From Nocardioides sp. T2.26MG-1 (GTDB taxonomy: Bacteria; Actinomycetota; Actinomycetes; Propionibacteriales; Nocardioidaceae): a stretch of 64,000 bases of DNA. A program made the position numbers and the translations under genes. The notes beneath the pieces were generated by a model that did not search any database, was not told where the DNA came from, and worked only from the letters and a program-made list of their open reading frames with translations. Shown here piece by piece: positions 8,970-17,508 of the stretch; position 1 is the first letter of the stretch; each line of letters opens with the position of its first letter. The stretch is from the NCBI RefSeq assembly GCF_950101795.1, contig NZ_CATNLZ010000033.1:122916-186915 (forward strand), written 5' to 3'.

Positions 8970-9623
8970 TCAGCGCGCCAGCGTGACCGTGATCGTGCTG
9001 TCGGTGCACCCGTCGGCGAGCGACCTCATCGCGCTCTTCTCCGCGCTGTCGACCGACAGCCGCCAACGGTGCTTCACCGCGACCCACTCGCGCAGGTAGC
9101 GGCACCGCTGTTGGGCGGGCAGCCACTCGGCGACGTCCTGGTCGCCCTTGGACCGGTTGACCGACGCGGTCACCCCGACCAGGGTCCGGCGGTCGCCGAG
9201 GTCGTTGGCGTAGGCCTCGCGGGTCGCGTTGGACCAGCTGCCCGCACCCGAGTCCCACGCCTCGGCCAGCGGCACCAGGTGGTCGATGTCGAGCGCCGAC
9301 GCGCTCGTCTGGGAGACGCCGTCGTAGTAGGAGTACCAGCGACCGCCCGTCAGCGCGCAGCCCGCGCCCACGCTCGGCGCCTCCTCCGCCTCGGCGATCA
9401 GCACCTCGTCGCGGGTGTCGCAGCCGTCCCCGTCGGCGTCGACCCAGTGCCGGAACAGGTCGCGCGAGTAGCCGGTGCGCGACTCGGTCGCGGTCGGCAG
9501 GTCGGCGATGGCCTGGGTCAGCGGCGCGGAGTAGTCGGAGGCGAGCGCCGCGGACGGCACCGCGACGACGCCGGCGACGGCGAGGGTGACGGACACGAGC
9601 GCGAGCAGCGGACGACGAACCAT
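8970..9623 (-). CDS. Secreted HNH-type nuclease (DUF1524-like)
   Basis: A 217-residue exported protein. Residues 1-28 are a signal peptide (LLALVSVTLAVAGVV, cleavage after ALA). The mature domain carries the HNH/DUF1524 core DIDHLVPLAEAWDSG followed by a conserved Asn-rich stretch (SWSNATREAYANDL) and KGDQDVAEWLP. Many actinobacteria encode such secreted HNH proteins of 200-250 residues, assumed to be extracellular nucleases. Four Cys suggest disulfides. It is a single gene; the next minus-strand gene is 142 bp downstream. Confidence 0.85.
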   Translation of the reverse strand: MVRRPLLALVSVTLAVAGVVAVPSAALASDYSAPLTQAIADLPTATESRTGYSRDLFRHWVDADGDGCDTRDEVLIAEAEEAPSVGAGCALTGGRWYSYYDGVSQTSASALDIDHLVPLAEAWDSGAGSWSNATREAYANDLGDRRTLVGVTASVNRSKGDQDVAEWLPAQQRCRYLREWVAVKHRWRLSVDSAEKSAMRSLADGCTDSTITVTLAR

Positions 9624-9980
9624 GAGGACTCCCGAGAAGGTGGTCGACGGTGCAACGGACGGGTGGGTGGTACGTCGACCCTCGTGGAGACCGCCCCGGG
9701 TGGCAAGGAGACCGGGACGGAACTCTCCGGGACGGTCCCGGGTCCTGGAGGGATGGTGGCACGCCCCGGTCGGGCGCGTGGCACCGCGCAGGTGGTTCTG
9801 CCGACGGAACCCTCAGGTCCGCCCACCGGCTGCCGGCCGGTGTCGTCTGGTCACCAACCGCAGCCTCCGGGGCGGAATCTCTGTCGTTGGTGACCAAACC
9901 GCAACGGTTCCTCAGCGGGACCCGGTTGGGGACCCATAAGGGTGAGGTTCGGGCCACCGAGGCGTGGGTACGTCCCGGTC
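9624..9980. other. Long intergenic region upstream of the Ser/Thr kinase
   Basis: About 357 bp without a convincing gene separate the divergent secreted-nuclease and kinase genes. It must hold both promoters. The right part contains an 11-bp inverted repeat (9848-9896) and a smaller palindrome (9897-9909), listed separately. I see no clear -35/-10 pair. Confidence 0.6.
9848..9909. promoter_or_regulatory. Inverted repeats upstream of the kinase gene
   Basis: Arms TGGTCACCAAC (9848-9858) and its exact complement (9886-9896) are separated by 27 nt and immediately followed by the small palindrome AACCGCAACGGTT (9897-9909). Each arm contains the 6-bp palindrome GGTCAC/GTGACC-type core. They could be paired operator sites or an RNA hairpin ahead of the kinase start. 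Confidence 0.45.
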
Positions 9981-11354
9981 GTGGATGCAGGGGAGCTCCT
10001 CGGCGGCCGGTACCGGCTGGCCGAGCGGATCGGTGCGGGCGGCATGGGCGCCGTCTACCGGGCACACGACACCCGGCTGGACCGCCCGGTGGCGGTCAAG
10101 GTGCTGCACGAGGGGCGCGACGTGGACGACGTCACCCGGGCCCGGCTGCGCGTCGAGGCGAGGCTGGCCGGGACCGTCCGCCATCCCGGAGTCGTCCAGG
10201 TCTTCGACTACGGCGAGGATCCGCGCCCGGACGGGGTGGCGCCGTTCGTCGTCATGGAGTACGTCGCGGGCACGCCGCTCTCGCACGTGCTGCGCGAGGA
10301 GGGCCCGCTGTCGCCCGCCCGGACCGCCGAGCTCGTCGGCGACGTCGCCCAGGCACTGCAGGCCGCGCACGCGGCGGGCGTGGTGCACCGCGACCTGAAG
10401 CCGTCGAACATCCTGGTCACCCCCGAGGGCCGGGCCGTGCTCGTGGACTTCGGGGTGGCCCGCTCCGACACCATGGAGCCGCTGACCGAGACCGGCCTGA
10501 TCATCGGCAGCGCCGACTACCTCAGCCCCGAGCAGGTGCAGGGGCAGCGGGCCACGGCCGCCTCCGACGTGTTCGGTCTCGGCGTGGTCGCCCACCAGTG
10601 CCTCAGTGCCACCTCGCCGTTCCACCGCGACACCCAGGCGGCGACCGTGCTCGCCCGCCTGCACGAGGACGCCCCCGAGCTGCCCGGCTCGGTGCCGGCG
10701 CCCCTGCGTCGCCTGATCGCCTCGATGCTCGCTCGCGACCCGGCCGACCGCCCGACGGCGGCCGAGGTCGCCGAGCGGTCCACGACGGCCGCCCGCCCGG
10801 GTCCGGTGCTGCCGCCGATGCCGCCGCCGGCGGCGGCGCCCGCGGTCGCGCCGCCGGTCCGGGCCGGGTGGAACCGGCAACGTCTGCTGGCGATCGCCGT
10901 CGCCGCCGTGCTGCTGGCCGGCACCGTCGGGCTGCTCGCCCTGCAGCGGCGCGACGTGCCGACAGCCGGCGCGTCCGAGCTCGCGGTCCCGTCCGTCGTC
11001 GGGCTGCCCGTCGACCGGGCCACCCGGCTGGTGCGCGCGGCCGGCTTCGAGGTCGTGGTCGAGGACGCGCAGGAGACCACCCGGACGACCGGCAGGCCCG
11101 GCGAGGTCGTCGACCAGTCACCCGACCCGGGACCGTACGCCGGCACCGCCGCCCAGGTGACCCTGTGGGTGGTGCCCGACGTACCGGAGCCCACCGCGAC
11201 CGCGACCGCGCCTGCGCCCGCGCCCGCGCCCCAGCAGACCGACGCGGGCCCGCGTGGGAAGGCCCGCGGCCACGGGCCGACCGCGAGCCACGGCAAGGGT
11301 CACGCGAAGCCGAAGCATGCCAAGCCGCCCCAGCACGGCAAGAAGCGCCACTGA
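9981..11354 (+). CDS. Membrane Ser/Thr protein kinase with one PASTA-like domain
   Basis: A 457-residue PknB-type kinase. The glycine loop is GAGGMG near residue 18, the VAVKVL lysine near residue 41, catalytic HRDLKPSN at residues 136-143 and DFG about 20 residues later, followed by GSADYLSPEQ in place of the usual GTxxYMSPE. A proline-rich linker leads to one transmembrane helix (about 300-320), then a single PASTA-like domain (SVVGLPVDRATRLVRAAGF) and a Lys/His-rich tail (residues 420-457). Canonical PknB has four PASTA repeats, so this is a short sensor, perhaps binding wall fragments. I chose GTG 9981 because the motif VDAGELLGGRYRL matches usual N-termini; GTG 9942 in frame would add 13 residues. 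Confidence 0.88.
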   Translation: MDAGELLGGRYRLAERIGAGGMGAVYRAHDTRLDRPVAVKVLHEGRDVDDVTRARLRVEARLAGTVRHPGVVQVFDYGEDPRPDGVAPFVVMEYVAGTPLSHVLREEGPLSPARTAELVGDVAQALQAAHAAGVVHRDLKPSNILVTPEGRAVLVDFGVARSDTMEPLTETGLIIGSADYLSPEQVQGQRATAASDVFGLGVVAHQCLSATSPFHRDTQAATVLARLHEDAPELPGSVPAPLRRLIASMLARDPADRPTAAEVAERSTTAARPGPVLPPMPPPAAAPAVAPPVRAGWNRQRLLAIAVAAVLLAGTVGLLALQRRDVPTAGASELAVPSVVGLPVDRATRLVRAAGFEVVVEDAQETTRTTGRPGEVVDQSPDPGPYAGTAAQVTLWVVPDVPEPTATATAPAPAPAPQQTDAGPRGKARGHGPTASHGKGHAKPKHAKPPQHGKKRH

Positions 11355-11436
11355 GCCGACCCGCTGAGACCGCCCTTGTGGCGCTCGTCACGACCGGTCA
11401 TAGTCGGACGCCACGACAAGGAAGTGGGGGACGCGC

Positions 11437-12855
11437 GTGGTCTCACCGATCGATCCGACGGCTACGGGGTTCCTGCTCGCCGAGAACCGCAGCATGCCCA
11501 TGCACGTCGGTGGGCTGCAGCTCTTCGAGAAGCCGGAGGGCGCCGGACGGGACTACGGGCGCCAGATGTTCGAGGCGATGCGCGACGTCTCCGAGGTCGC
11601 CCCGCTGTTCATCAAGCGGCCGCACCGGTCGATCGCGACCGCCGGGCAGCTCGTCTGGGTCGAGGACGAGCAGTTCGACATCGAGCACCACGTGCGGCAC
11701 AGCGCCCTGCCCCGGCCGGGCCGGGTGCGCGAGCTGCTCGACCTGGCCGGCCGGCTGCACAGCACCCGCCTCGCCTGGGAGCGGCCGCTGTGGGAGGCGC
11801 ACGTCATCGAAGGGCTGCGCGACGGCCGGGTGGCGCTGTACACCAAGACCCACCACGCGCTGGTCGACGGCATCTCCGCGATGCGGCTGCTGCAGGGCGT
11901 GCTCACCACCGACCCCACCCGGCGCGGGATGCCCGCTCCGTGGGACGCCCGCACCCGCGACCGCCGTACCGGCGCCACCGGCGGCGGCTCCGGCACCAGC
12001 CTCGCCGAGATGCCGGCCCAGGTGGTCCGTGAGGCGCTCCACCAGGGCCTGGGGATCGTCGCCGAGGCGGCCGGCATGCCCGGCGCACTCGTGCGGACGA
12101 TCACCAAGGGCGTGCGCAACGAGACCTCCGCGATCTCGCTGCACGCTCCGCGCACGATCTTCAACCAGAAGATCACCGGGTCACGCCGGTTCGCGGCCCA
12201 GGACTGGCCGATCGAGCGGCTCCAGGCGATCGGCAAGGCGACCGGCACCACGATCAACGACGTGGTGCTGGCGATGAGCAGCGGCGCGGTGCGTGCCTAC
12301 CTGCTCGAGCAGGAGGCGCTCCCCGACACTCCGCTGGTCGCGATGGTGCCGATCGGGCTCAAGGCCAAGGAGTCCCACGTCGCCTCGGTCGAGGGCGGCA
12401 ACGCCATCGGCGCGGTCATGTGCCGGCTCGGCACGGACCTGGCCGACCCCGCTGACCGGCTGACCGCGATCCATCGGTCCATGCAGGAGGGCAAGGACGC
12501 CCTCGCGAGCATGACGCCCACCCAGATCCTGGTGATGAGCGCGCTGGGCCAGGCGCCCGCGATCGTCGCGCCGATGCTCCGCATGCAGGGCGTCGTGCGG
12601 CCGCCGTACAACCTGATCATCAGCAACGTCCCGGGGCCGCGGAGCACGCACTACTGGAACGGCGCCAAGCTGGTCGGCAACTACCCGCTCTCGATCCCGA
12701 TCAACGGGATGGCGCTGAACATCACCTGCACGTCGTACGACGGCAACATGGGCTTCGGCCTGATCGGCTGCCGTCGGACCGTCCCGCACCTGCAGCGGCT
12801 GCTCGCCCACCTCGACGACGAGGTCCGGGCGATGGAGAAGGCGGCCGGGATCTAG
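11437..12855 (+). CDS. Wax ester synthase/diacylglycerol acyltransferase (WS/DGAT)
   Basis: A 472-residue acyltransferase that joins acyl-CoA to a fatty alcohol or diacylglycerol, making wax esters or triacylglycerol storage lipid. The catalytic HHxxxDG motif is HHALVDG at residues 139-145, and the C-terminal half has the family NVPGP motif (SNVPGPRSTHYWNG) and the late NITCTSYDG block. A strong AGGAAG Shine-Dalgarno precedes the GTG start. It is monocistronic. Its TAG overlaps the stop of the convergent DNA methyltransferase within a shared CTAG. Confidence 0.93.
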   Translation: MVSPIDPTATGFLLAENRSMPMHVGGLQLFEKPEGAGRDYGRQMFEAMRDVSEVAPLFIKRPHRSIATAGQLVWVEDEQFDIEHHVRHSALPRPGRVRELLDLAGRLHSTRLAWERPLWEAHVIEGLRDGRVALYTKTHHALVDGISAMRLLQGVLTTDPTRRGMPAPWDARTRDRRTGATGGGSGTSLAEMPAQVVREALHQGLGIVAEAAGMPGALVRTITKGVRNETSAISLHAPRTIFNQKITGSRRFAAQDWPIERLQAIGKATGTTINDVVLAMSSGAVRAYLLEQEALPDTPLVAMVPIGLKAKESHVASVEGGNAIGAVMCRLGTDLADPADRLTAIHRSMQEGKDALASMTPTQILVMSALGQAPAIVAPMLRMQGVVRPPYNLIISNVPGPRSTHYWNGAKLVGNYPLSIPINGMALNITCTSYDGNMGFGLIGCRRTVPHLQRLLAHLDDEVRAMEKAAGI

Positions 12856-14024
12856 GGCTCCCCGAACCCACCACCGACGGTTTCGGCGACCGCCCGCAGC
12901 CGGGTCCGGGTGATGTCGGCGACCGTGAGCAGCCCGGCGGCGCGGGCGTTGGAGCCCTCGCGGGTCGGCTCGGCGGAGTTGATGCTCAGGCAGCGGCGGG
13001 TGCCGCCGTCGGCGAGGTTCTGCAGCGCGACCGCGTGGCCGGTGGTGCCGCTGCCGGCGAAGAAGTCGAGCACGACCGCGTCGTCGGGCATGGTGCCGAG
13101 GATCCGCCGGACCAGGCCGGTCGGCTTCGGCGACTCGAAGACGTGGCCCACGACGTCCTTGAGCTCGGCGACCGCGGTGTCGGTCGACCCGATCTCCTCG
13201 GCCAGCCAGATCGTACGCAGCTTCTTGCGACGCACGCCCGGGGTCTCCCCGGCGGTGACCGGGTGCAGCCAGTCCCTCTGGAAGACGTCGACCCGCTCCC
13301 CCTCCCGGCCCTTGACCCTCCGGCACACCAGGTCGCCGGGCCGCTGGTCGATCAGCGGCCGGCTCCAGCGCCACACGGCGGGCCGCCCGTCGCCGAAGAC
13401 CGGGCCGATCTCGACCGCGCCCTCGAACGGCGCGGTCGCGACGCGGCCGCTGTCCGGGTCGCCCCACACGGTGAAGTGCAGGGTCCGTGCGGTGACCGGG
13501 TTGAACTTCTTGTTGGTGTTGCGCAGCGGCAGGTGCCGGTACCGCCGGCCCTCCGGGCTCTCCAGCGGGAAGTCGGCGGGGTCCACGGTCTCCGTCGTGG
13601 ACGCATCGAGCGCGGTGCGGGCGGCATCTCGTGCGTAGACCAGCAGGTACTCGTGACTGGTGGCGAAGCCCTTGCCGAGCTGCCGTCCCTTGGGGTTGAG
13701 GTTCACCACGACCTGGGCGAGGAAGTTGGGAGCGCCGTACACCTCGTCCATCAGCAGCCGCAGCTGCGCGACCTCGTGGTCGTCGATGCTCACGAAGATC
13801 GCCCCGGTCTCGGCCAGCACCTCGCGCGCCGCCGCCAGCCGGGGCCGCATCATCGCCACCCAGGCGTCGTGGCCCGCGAAGTCGTCGCGGTAGGCGAAGT
13901 CGTTGCCGGTGTTGTACGGCGGGTCGATGTAGACGAGGTCGACCGGGCCGCCGAGCAGTGCCGGCACGCGAGGCAGCACGTCGAGGTTGTCGCCCTCGAC
14001 GAAGAGGTTCCACGGCCCGGCCAC
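12852..14024 (-). CDS. Orphan beta-class DNA methyltransferase
   Basis: A 390-residue adenine-N6 or cytosine-N4 methyltransferase. Catalytic motif IV comes first (DPPYNTGNDF at residue 34) and the SAM-binding motif I is near the C-terminus (LDFFAGSGTTGHA at residue 320), the order of the beta class that includes type III Mod and CcrM. The central 200 residues would hold the target-recognition region. It starts at GTG. No restriction endonuclease, res-type helicase or specificity gene lies nearby, so it is solitary and may have a regulatory or anti-restriction role. The target sequence is not predictable here. Confidence 0.88.
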   Translation of the reverse strand: MAGPWNLFVEGDNLDVLPRVPALLGGPVDLVYIDPPYNTGNDFAYRDDFAGHDAWVAMMRPRLAAAREVLAETGAIFVSIDDHEVAQLRLLMDEVYGAPNFLAQVVVNLNPKGRQLGKGFATSHEYLLVYARDAARTALDASTTETVDPADFPLESPEGRRYRHLPLRNTNKKFNPVTARTLHFTVWGDPDSGRVATAPFEGAVEIGPVFGDGRPAVWRWSRPLIDQRPGDLVCRRVKGREGERVDVFQRDWLHPVTAGETPGVRRKKLRTIWLAEEIGSTDTAVAELKDVVGHVFESPKPTGLVRRILGTMPDDAVVLDFFAGSGTTGHAVALQNLADGGTRRCLSINSAEPTREGSNARAAGLLTVADITRTRLRAVAETVGGGFGEP

Positions 14025-14105
14025 GGCCCGACCCTAACCGCGGGACGCCGCGCGAAGATCGCCGAAACGCCACGGACGCCGGCCCGGCCACCGGACAATC
14101 GCGGG

Positions 14106-15005
14106 GTGTTCCGCATCCTCTCGGCGCGCCTGGCCCAGCGACGGGCCCAGCGCCGGGCCCAGCGACGGGCCCAGCGCCGGCATGACCGCGAGATCCGCGG
14201 GCTGCTGCGGGACCTGGAGCGGCTCGAGCGGCGGCCGCAGCGTACGCCGCGCGCACGGGGCTGGCCGGGCAGCTCCGGGCACCGTGCCCGCACCCACACC
14301 TCGATGCTGCTCGCGCTGGTGCTCACCGTGCTGGTCGTCACCTTCAACCCGACCTCCACCGGCGAGCGGCTGCGCGGCATGCTCGGCCTCGGCCAGGACC
14401 TGACGTTCACGATCAGCGATCCCGGGGGCCTGGGCTACGCGTTCGCGATGATGCAGCCCGACGGCCGCAGCCCGGTCATGTGGGACGGCTGCCGCGAGAT
14501 CTCCTACGTCGTCAACCCCGCAGGCGCGCCGGCCGGACACCTGGCCCAGGTCGCCGCCGCGGCCGCCGACCTCGAGCGGGCCAGCGGCCTGCGGCTCCGG
14601 TACGCCGGCCCCACCGACGACCGCGACTTCGGGCACCGGTCCGGACCCTTCGGGTCCGCGCCCCCGGTGCTCGTGGCCTGGGCGACACCCGACGAGGTCC
14701 CCGAGCTCGCGGGTGACGTCGCCGGGGTCGGCGGCGCGGAGGCCAGGTCGCTGACCCCCGATCGGCTCGTCTACGTGACGGGGATGGTCGCGCTCGACCG
14801 GGACGGGTTCGCCGAGATCGGCGCGCGGCCCGGCGGGCCCGAGCTCCAGCGCGCGGTGGTCGAGCACGAGCTGGCCCACGTCCTCGGCCTCGACCACGTC
14901 GACGACCCCGCCCAGCTCATGTACGCCCAGACGACCGGCCAGCGGCACCTCGGCGCCGGTGACCTGGCCGGACTGGCCGTGCTCGGCAGCGGGCCCTGCC
15001 GCTGA
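14106..15005 (+). CDS. Membrane-anchored matrixin-like zinc metalloprotease
   Basis: A 299-residue protein. The N-terminus (residues 1-60) is strongly basic and contains four tandem copies of AQRR. One transmembrane helix (about 66-82, LLALVLTVLVVTF) anchors an extracellular domain with the metzincin zinc site HELAHVLGLDH (HExxHxxGxxH) near residue 257, followed by LMYAQT, which supplies the Met-turn. This fits a peptidase M10-like fold. The GTG start is the first plausible one; the longer upstream frame is antisense to the methyltransferase. The basic cytoplasmic tail is unusual and may bind nucleic acid or acidic lipid. Confidence 0.82.
   Translation: MFRILSARLAQRRAQRRAQRRAQRRHDREIRGLLRDLERLERRPQRTPRARGWPGSSGHRARTHTSMLLALVLTVLVVTFNPTSTGERLRGMLGLGQDLTFTISDPGGLGYAFAMMQPDGRSPVMWDGCREISYVVNPAGAPAGHLAQVAAAAADLERASGLRLRYAGPTDDRDFGHRSGPFGSAPPVLVAWATPDEVPELAGDVAGVGGAEARSLTPDRLVYVTGMVALDRDGFAEIGARPGGPELQRAVVEHELAHVLGLDHVDDPAQLMYAQTTGQRHLGAGDLAGLAVLGSGPCR
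14133..14180 (+). repeat. 12-bp tandem repeat coding AQRR x4
   Basis: Four copies of a 12-nt unit (GCCCAGCGACGG or GCCCAGCGCCGG, alternating at one base) lie in frame at the start of the metalloprotease gene and encode four AQRR units. Confidence 0.85.
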
Positions 15006-15090
15006 GCCACGCCTGGCCGACGGCTGGGCTCCGGGGACACGGCCACCCACCTCCCCATCGTCGGCAGGTGGGAGGCATAGCCTTGGAGAG

Positions 15091-16350
15091 GTGCGTACCC
15101 GCCTCTTCTCGGTCAGTCTCGCCGCATGCCTGCTCGCGGCCACGGGTCCCGCCCTCGCGGGCGACCCGGGCAGCGACGCGCCCGCTGCGCGAGAGCACGG
15201 CGGCGAGGGACACCGGCCGGACGTGCCGCGCACCCTCCACCCGCAGCACAGTTCCGGAGGGGAGGAGGGCGAGCTCGCGACGCCCCTGCCGCCGTACGCG
15301 CGGCGCACCACGACCCAGACCAGCCGGGTCAGCTGGCAGGTCGCCCCCGGGGTGTCGTTCACCCGCTGGAGCCAAACCGACGCCCGCGGTCCGATCACCG
15401 CCCACCTGCTTACGATCGACCCGAGCACGCCCGGGCTCAAGATCGACTACGCCAGCATGGGCTCCGTACGCCGGGTCGCGCCGGTGCGCCACATCCTGGC
15501 CGTCGACCACGCGATCGCCGGGGTCAACGGCGACTTCTACGACATCGGCCACACCGGCGCGCCGCTCGGTCTCGGCAAGGACCGCCAGCGCGGGCTGCTG
15601 CACGCCCGTGAAGACGGCTGGAACAACGCGTTCTTCATCAACCGCAACGGCCGGGCCGGCATCGGCGACCTGCCGATGACCGCGACCGTGCCCTACCACC
15701 CCCGGCTGAAGATCACGAACCTGAACTCGCCGTTCGTCACCCCTGGCGGCATCGGCATCTACACCCCCCGCTGGGGCCGGACCGCCGGGTACGGCGTCAC
15801 CCAGGGCCAGACCAAGAACGTGCGGGCGGTGACGGTCGTCAACGGACGGGTGAGCACCAACCGCCCCAGGCTCAGCAATGACAAGCCGATCGAGGGTCTG
15901 CTGCTCGTCGGCCGTGGCGACGGCGCCTCGGTGCTGCGCCAGCTGCCGGTCGGCACCCGGCTCAAGGTCCGGTGGTCGCTCGCGGAGCGGCCGCAGATGG
16001 CGATCAGCGGCAACCGCTTCCTGGTCCACGAGGGGATCATCCGCGTCGTGGACGACCGCGAGATGCACCCGCGCACCGCGGTCGGCGTCGACGCGGACAC
16101 CGGCGAGGTGCTGCTGCTGGTGGTCGACGGCCGGCAGGACGACAGCCGCGGCTACACGATGGTCGAGCTCGCCAACCTGATGATCGACCTGGGTGCCGAC
16201 GAGGCGGTCAACCTCGACGGCGGCGGCTCCTCGACGATGATCGCCAAGAACCGCAACGGCAGGATGGCGGTGCTCAACGACCCATCCGACGGCTTCCAGC
16301 GCTGGGTCGCCAACGCGATCGAGGTGACCTACACCCCGCCGTCCTCCTAG
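15091..16350 (+). CDS. Secreted phosphodiester glycosidase (NAGPA-like) family protein
   Basis: A 419-residue exported protein. Residues 1-23 are a signal peptide (cleavage after ALA), followed by a low-complexity linker to about residue 75. The C-terminal half has the NAGPA/DUF2233 hallmark NLDGGGSSTM near residue 378 and GVNGDFYDIG near residue 146. Family members cleave N-acetylglucosamine-1-phosphate diesters or act on wall polymers, so a role in teichoic-acid or exopolysaccharide metabolism is plausible, but the substrate is not shown. The start is GTG with GGAGAG close upstream. It is monocistronic and converges on a lipoprotein gene. Confidence 0.85.
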   Translation: MRTRLFSVSLAACLLAATGPALAGDPGSDAPAAREHGGEGHRPDVPRTLHPQHSSGGEEGELATPLPPYARRTTTQTSRVSWQVAPGVSFTRWSQTDARGPITAHLLTIDPSTPGLKIDYASMGSVRRVAPVRHILAVDHAIAGVNGDFYDIGHTGAPLGLGKDRQRGLLHAREDGWNNAFFINRNGRAGIGDLPMTATVPYHPRLKITNLNSPFVTPGGIGIYTPRWGRTAGYGVTQGQTKNVRAVTVVNGRVSTNRPRLSNDKPIEGLLLVGRGDGASVLRQLPVGTRLKVRWSLAERPQMAISGNRFLVHEGIIRVVDDREMHPRTAVGVDADTGEVLLLVVDGRQDDSRGYTMVELANLMIDLGADEAVNLDGGGSSTMIAKNRNGRMAVLNDPSDGFQRWVANAIEVTYTPPSS

Positions 16351-16358
16351 GCCTCGCC

Positions 16359-16847
16359 CTACGACGTGGCAGGAACGGGCGCGAGCGCCACGGTCGTCAC
16401 CGGGGCCAGGCACTCCTTCATCGGCGAGGGGACCTTCTGCGGGGTGATCTCGATGCCGCCCCCGGCGCGCGTGACGTCCGCGCCGGGCGGCACGTCACAG
16501 CCGATGGAGACGACGGCCGCGACGAGCGTGTTCCCCTCGGGGATCACCACCCGGCCCGCGGCTCGGGTGACCTTCGCGGCGAAGGAGTCGCTGAACTCCG
16601 CGACGTACGCCGCCACCGCGGCGGCGTCGTCGAGCTCGGTCGCTCGCCGGGACACCTCGCCCCCACCCGCCGTCCCGGACACCAGCGTCGGCGCGACGTA
16701 GCAGTCGCCGGCACCCTCGTCGCACGGATCCACCGCCGAGGGGGTGCGGTCGCCTCGGCCGGCGCCCGCGTCGTCCGACCCGCACCCGACCGGGAGCGCG
16801 AGGGCGGTGAGGAGGATCGTCGTCCCGAGAATCCGTCGCATGACCAT
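16359..16847 (-). CDS. Putative lipoprotein
   Basis: A 162-residue protein with a lipoprotein signal: a hydrophobic segment (ILLTALALPVGC) whose Cys22 is followed by the acidic linker GSDDAG. The mature protein has four more Cys, so two disulfides are likely. No domain recognised. It is translated convergently with the phosphodiester glycosidase and divergently from the Mug gene (63 bp between starts). Confidence 0.7.
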   Translation of the reverse strand: MVMRRILGTTILLTALALPVGCGSDDAGAGRGDRTPSAVDPCDEGAGDCYVAPTLVSGTAGGGEVSRRATELDDAAAVAAYVAEFSDSFAAKVTRAAGRVVIPEGNTLVAAVVSIGCDVPPGADVTRAGGGIEITPQKVPSPMKECLAPVTTVALAPVPATS

Positions 16848-16909
16848 GGGACGGTAGCCGCCCGGCCGGGGTTCCGGCTCGGGTCCCGGTGCGTGGCAGG
16901 CTTCGGGGC

Positions 16910-17476
16910 GTGCCCCGCTTCACCCGCGCCGAGCTCGAGTCCTACCGCGACGCCGAGGTCCCCGACCTGGTGGGCCCGGGGCTCAGGCTGCTGTTCGTCG
17001 GCATCAACCCGGGTCTGTGGACCGCGGCCACGCAGACGCACTTCGCACACCCGGTGAACCGCTTCTACCCCGCGCTGCTCGCCGCCGGGATCATCACCGA
17101 GCCGATCAGCCCCTCGGCGGGCATGACCGACGCGGACCGCGACCACCTGCGCAGCCGTGGCATCGGCATCACCAACATCGTGCGCCGGGCCACCGCCCGC
17201 GCCTCCGAGCTCACCGACGAGGAGCTGCGGGCCGGCGGGGTCGCGCTGGTGGAGACGGTCCGGCGTACGACGCCGCGCGTGGTCGCGATCGCCGGGATCA
17301 CGGCCTACCGGGCCGCCTTCGGACAGCGGCGGGCGGTCCTCGGACGCCAGCCCGAGCCGCTCGCCGGCGCCGAGCTGTGGGTGGTGCCCAACCCGAGCGG
17401 CCTCAACGCCCACGAGACGGTCGCCTCCCTGGCTGCGGCGTACGCCGACGCGGCCCGGGCGGCGGGCGTCATCTGA
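16910..17476 (+). CDS. mug: G/U mismatch-specific uracil-DNA glycosylase
   Basis: A 188-residue base-excision repair enzyme of the Mug/TDG family, which removes uracil or ethenocytosine opposite guanine. Motif 1 is GINPGLWTA (residues 34-42, catalytic Asn in the INPG loop) and motif 2 is NPSGLNAH near residue 160. Length matches the family (about 170-190). The GTG start directly follows the stretch ahead of PRFTRAEL; a longer in-frame start seven codons upstream is less likely. The epimerase gene follows after 32 bp on the same strand. Confidence 0.9.
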   Translation: MPRFTRAELESYRDAEVPDLVGPGLRLLFVGINPGLWTAATQTHFAHPVNRFYPALLAAGIITEPISPSAGMTDADRDHLRSRGIGITNIVRRATARASELTDEELRAGGVALVETVRRTTPRVVAIAGITAYRAAFGQRRAVLGRQPEPLAGAELWVVPNPSGLNAHETVASLAAAYADAARAAGVI

Positions 17477-17508
17477 GGCGCTTCGCCACGCGTGCCATCG
17501 TGGGGCCC

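Noticed and set aside
13035..14105. Long upstream extension of the metalloprotease frame
   Set aside because: It is antisense to the methyltransferase gene with clear motifs; the GTG at 14106 gives a normal protein with membrane helix.
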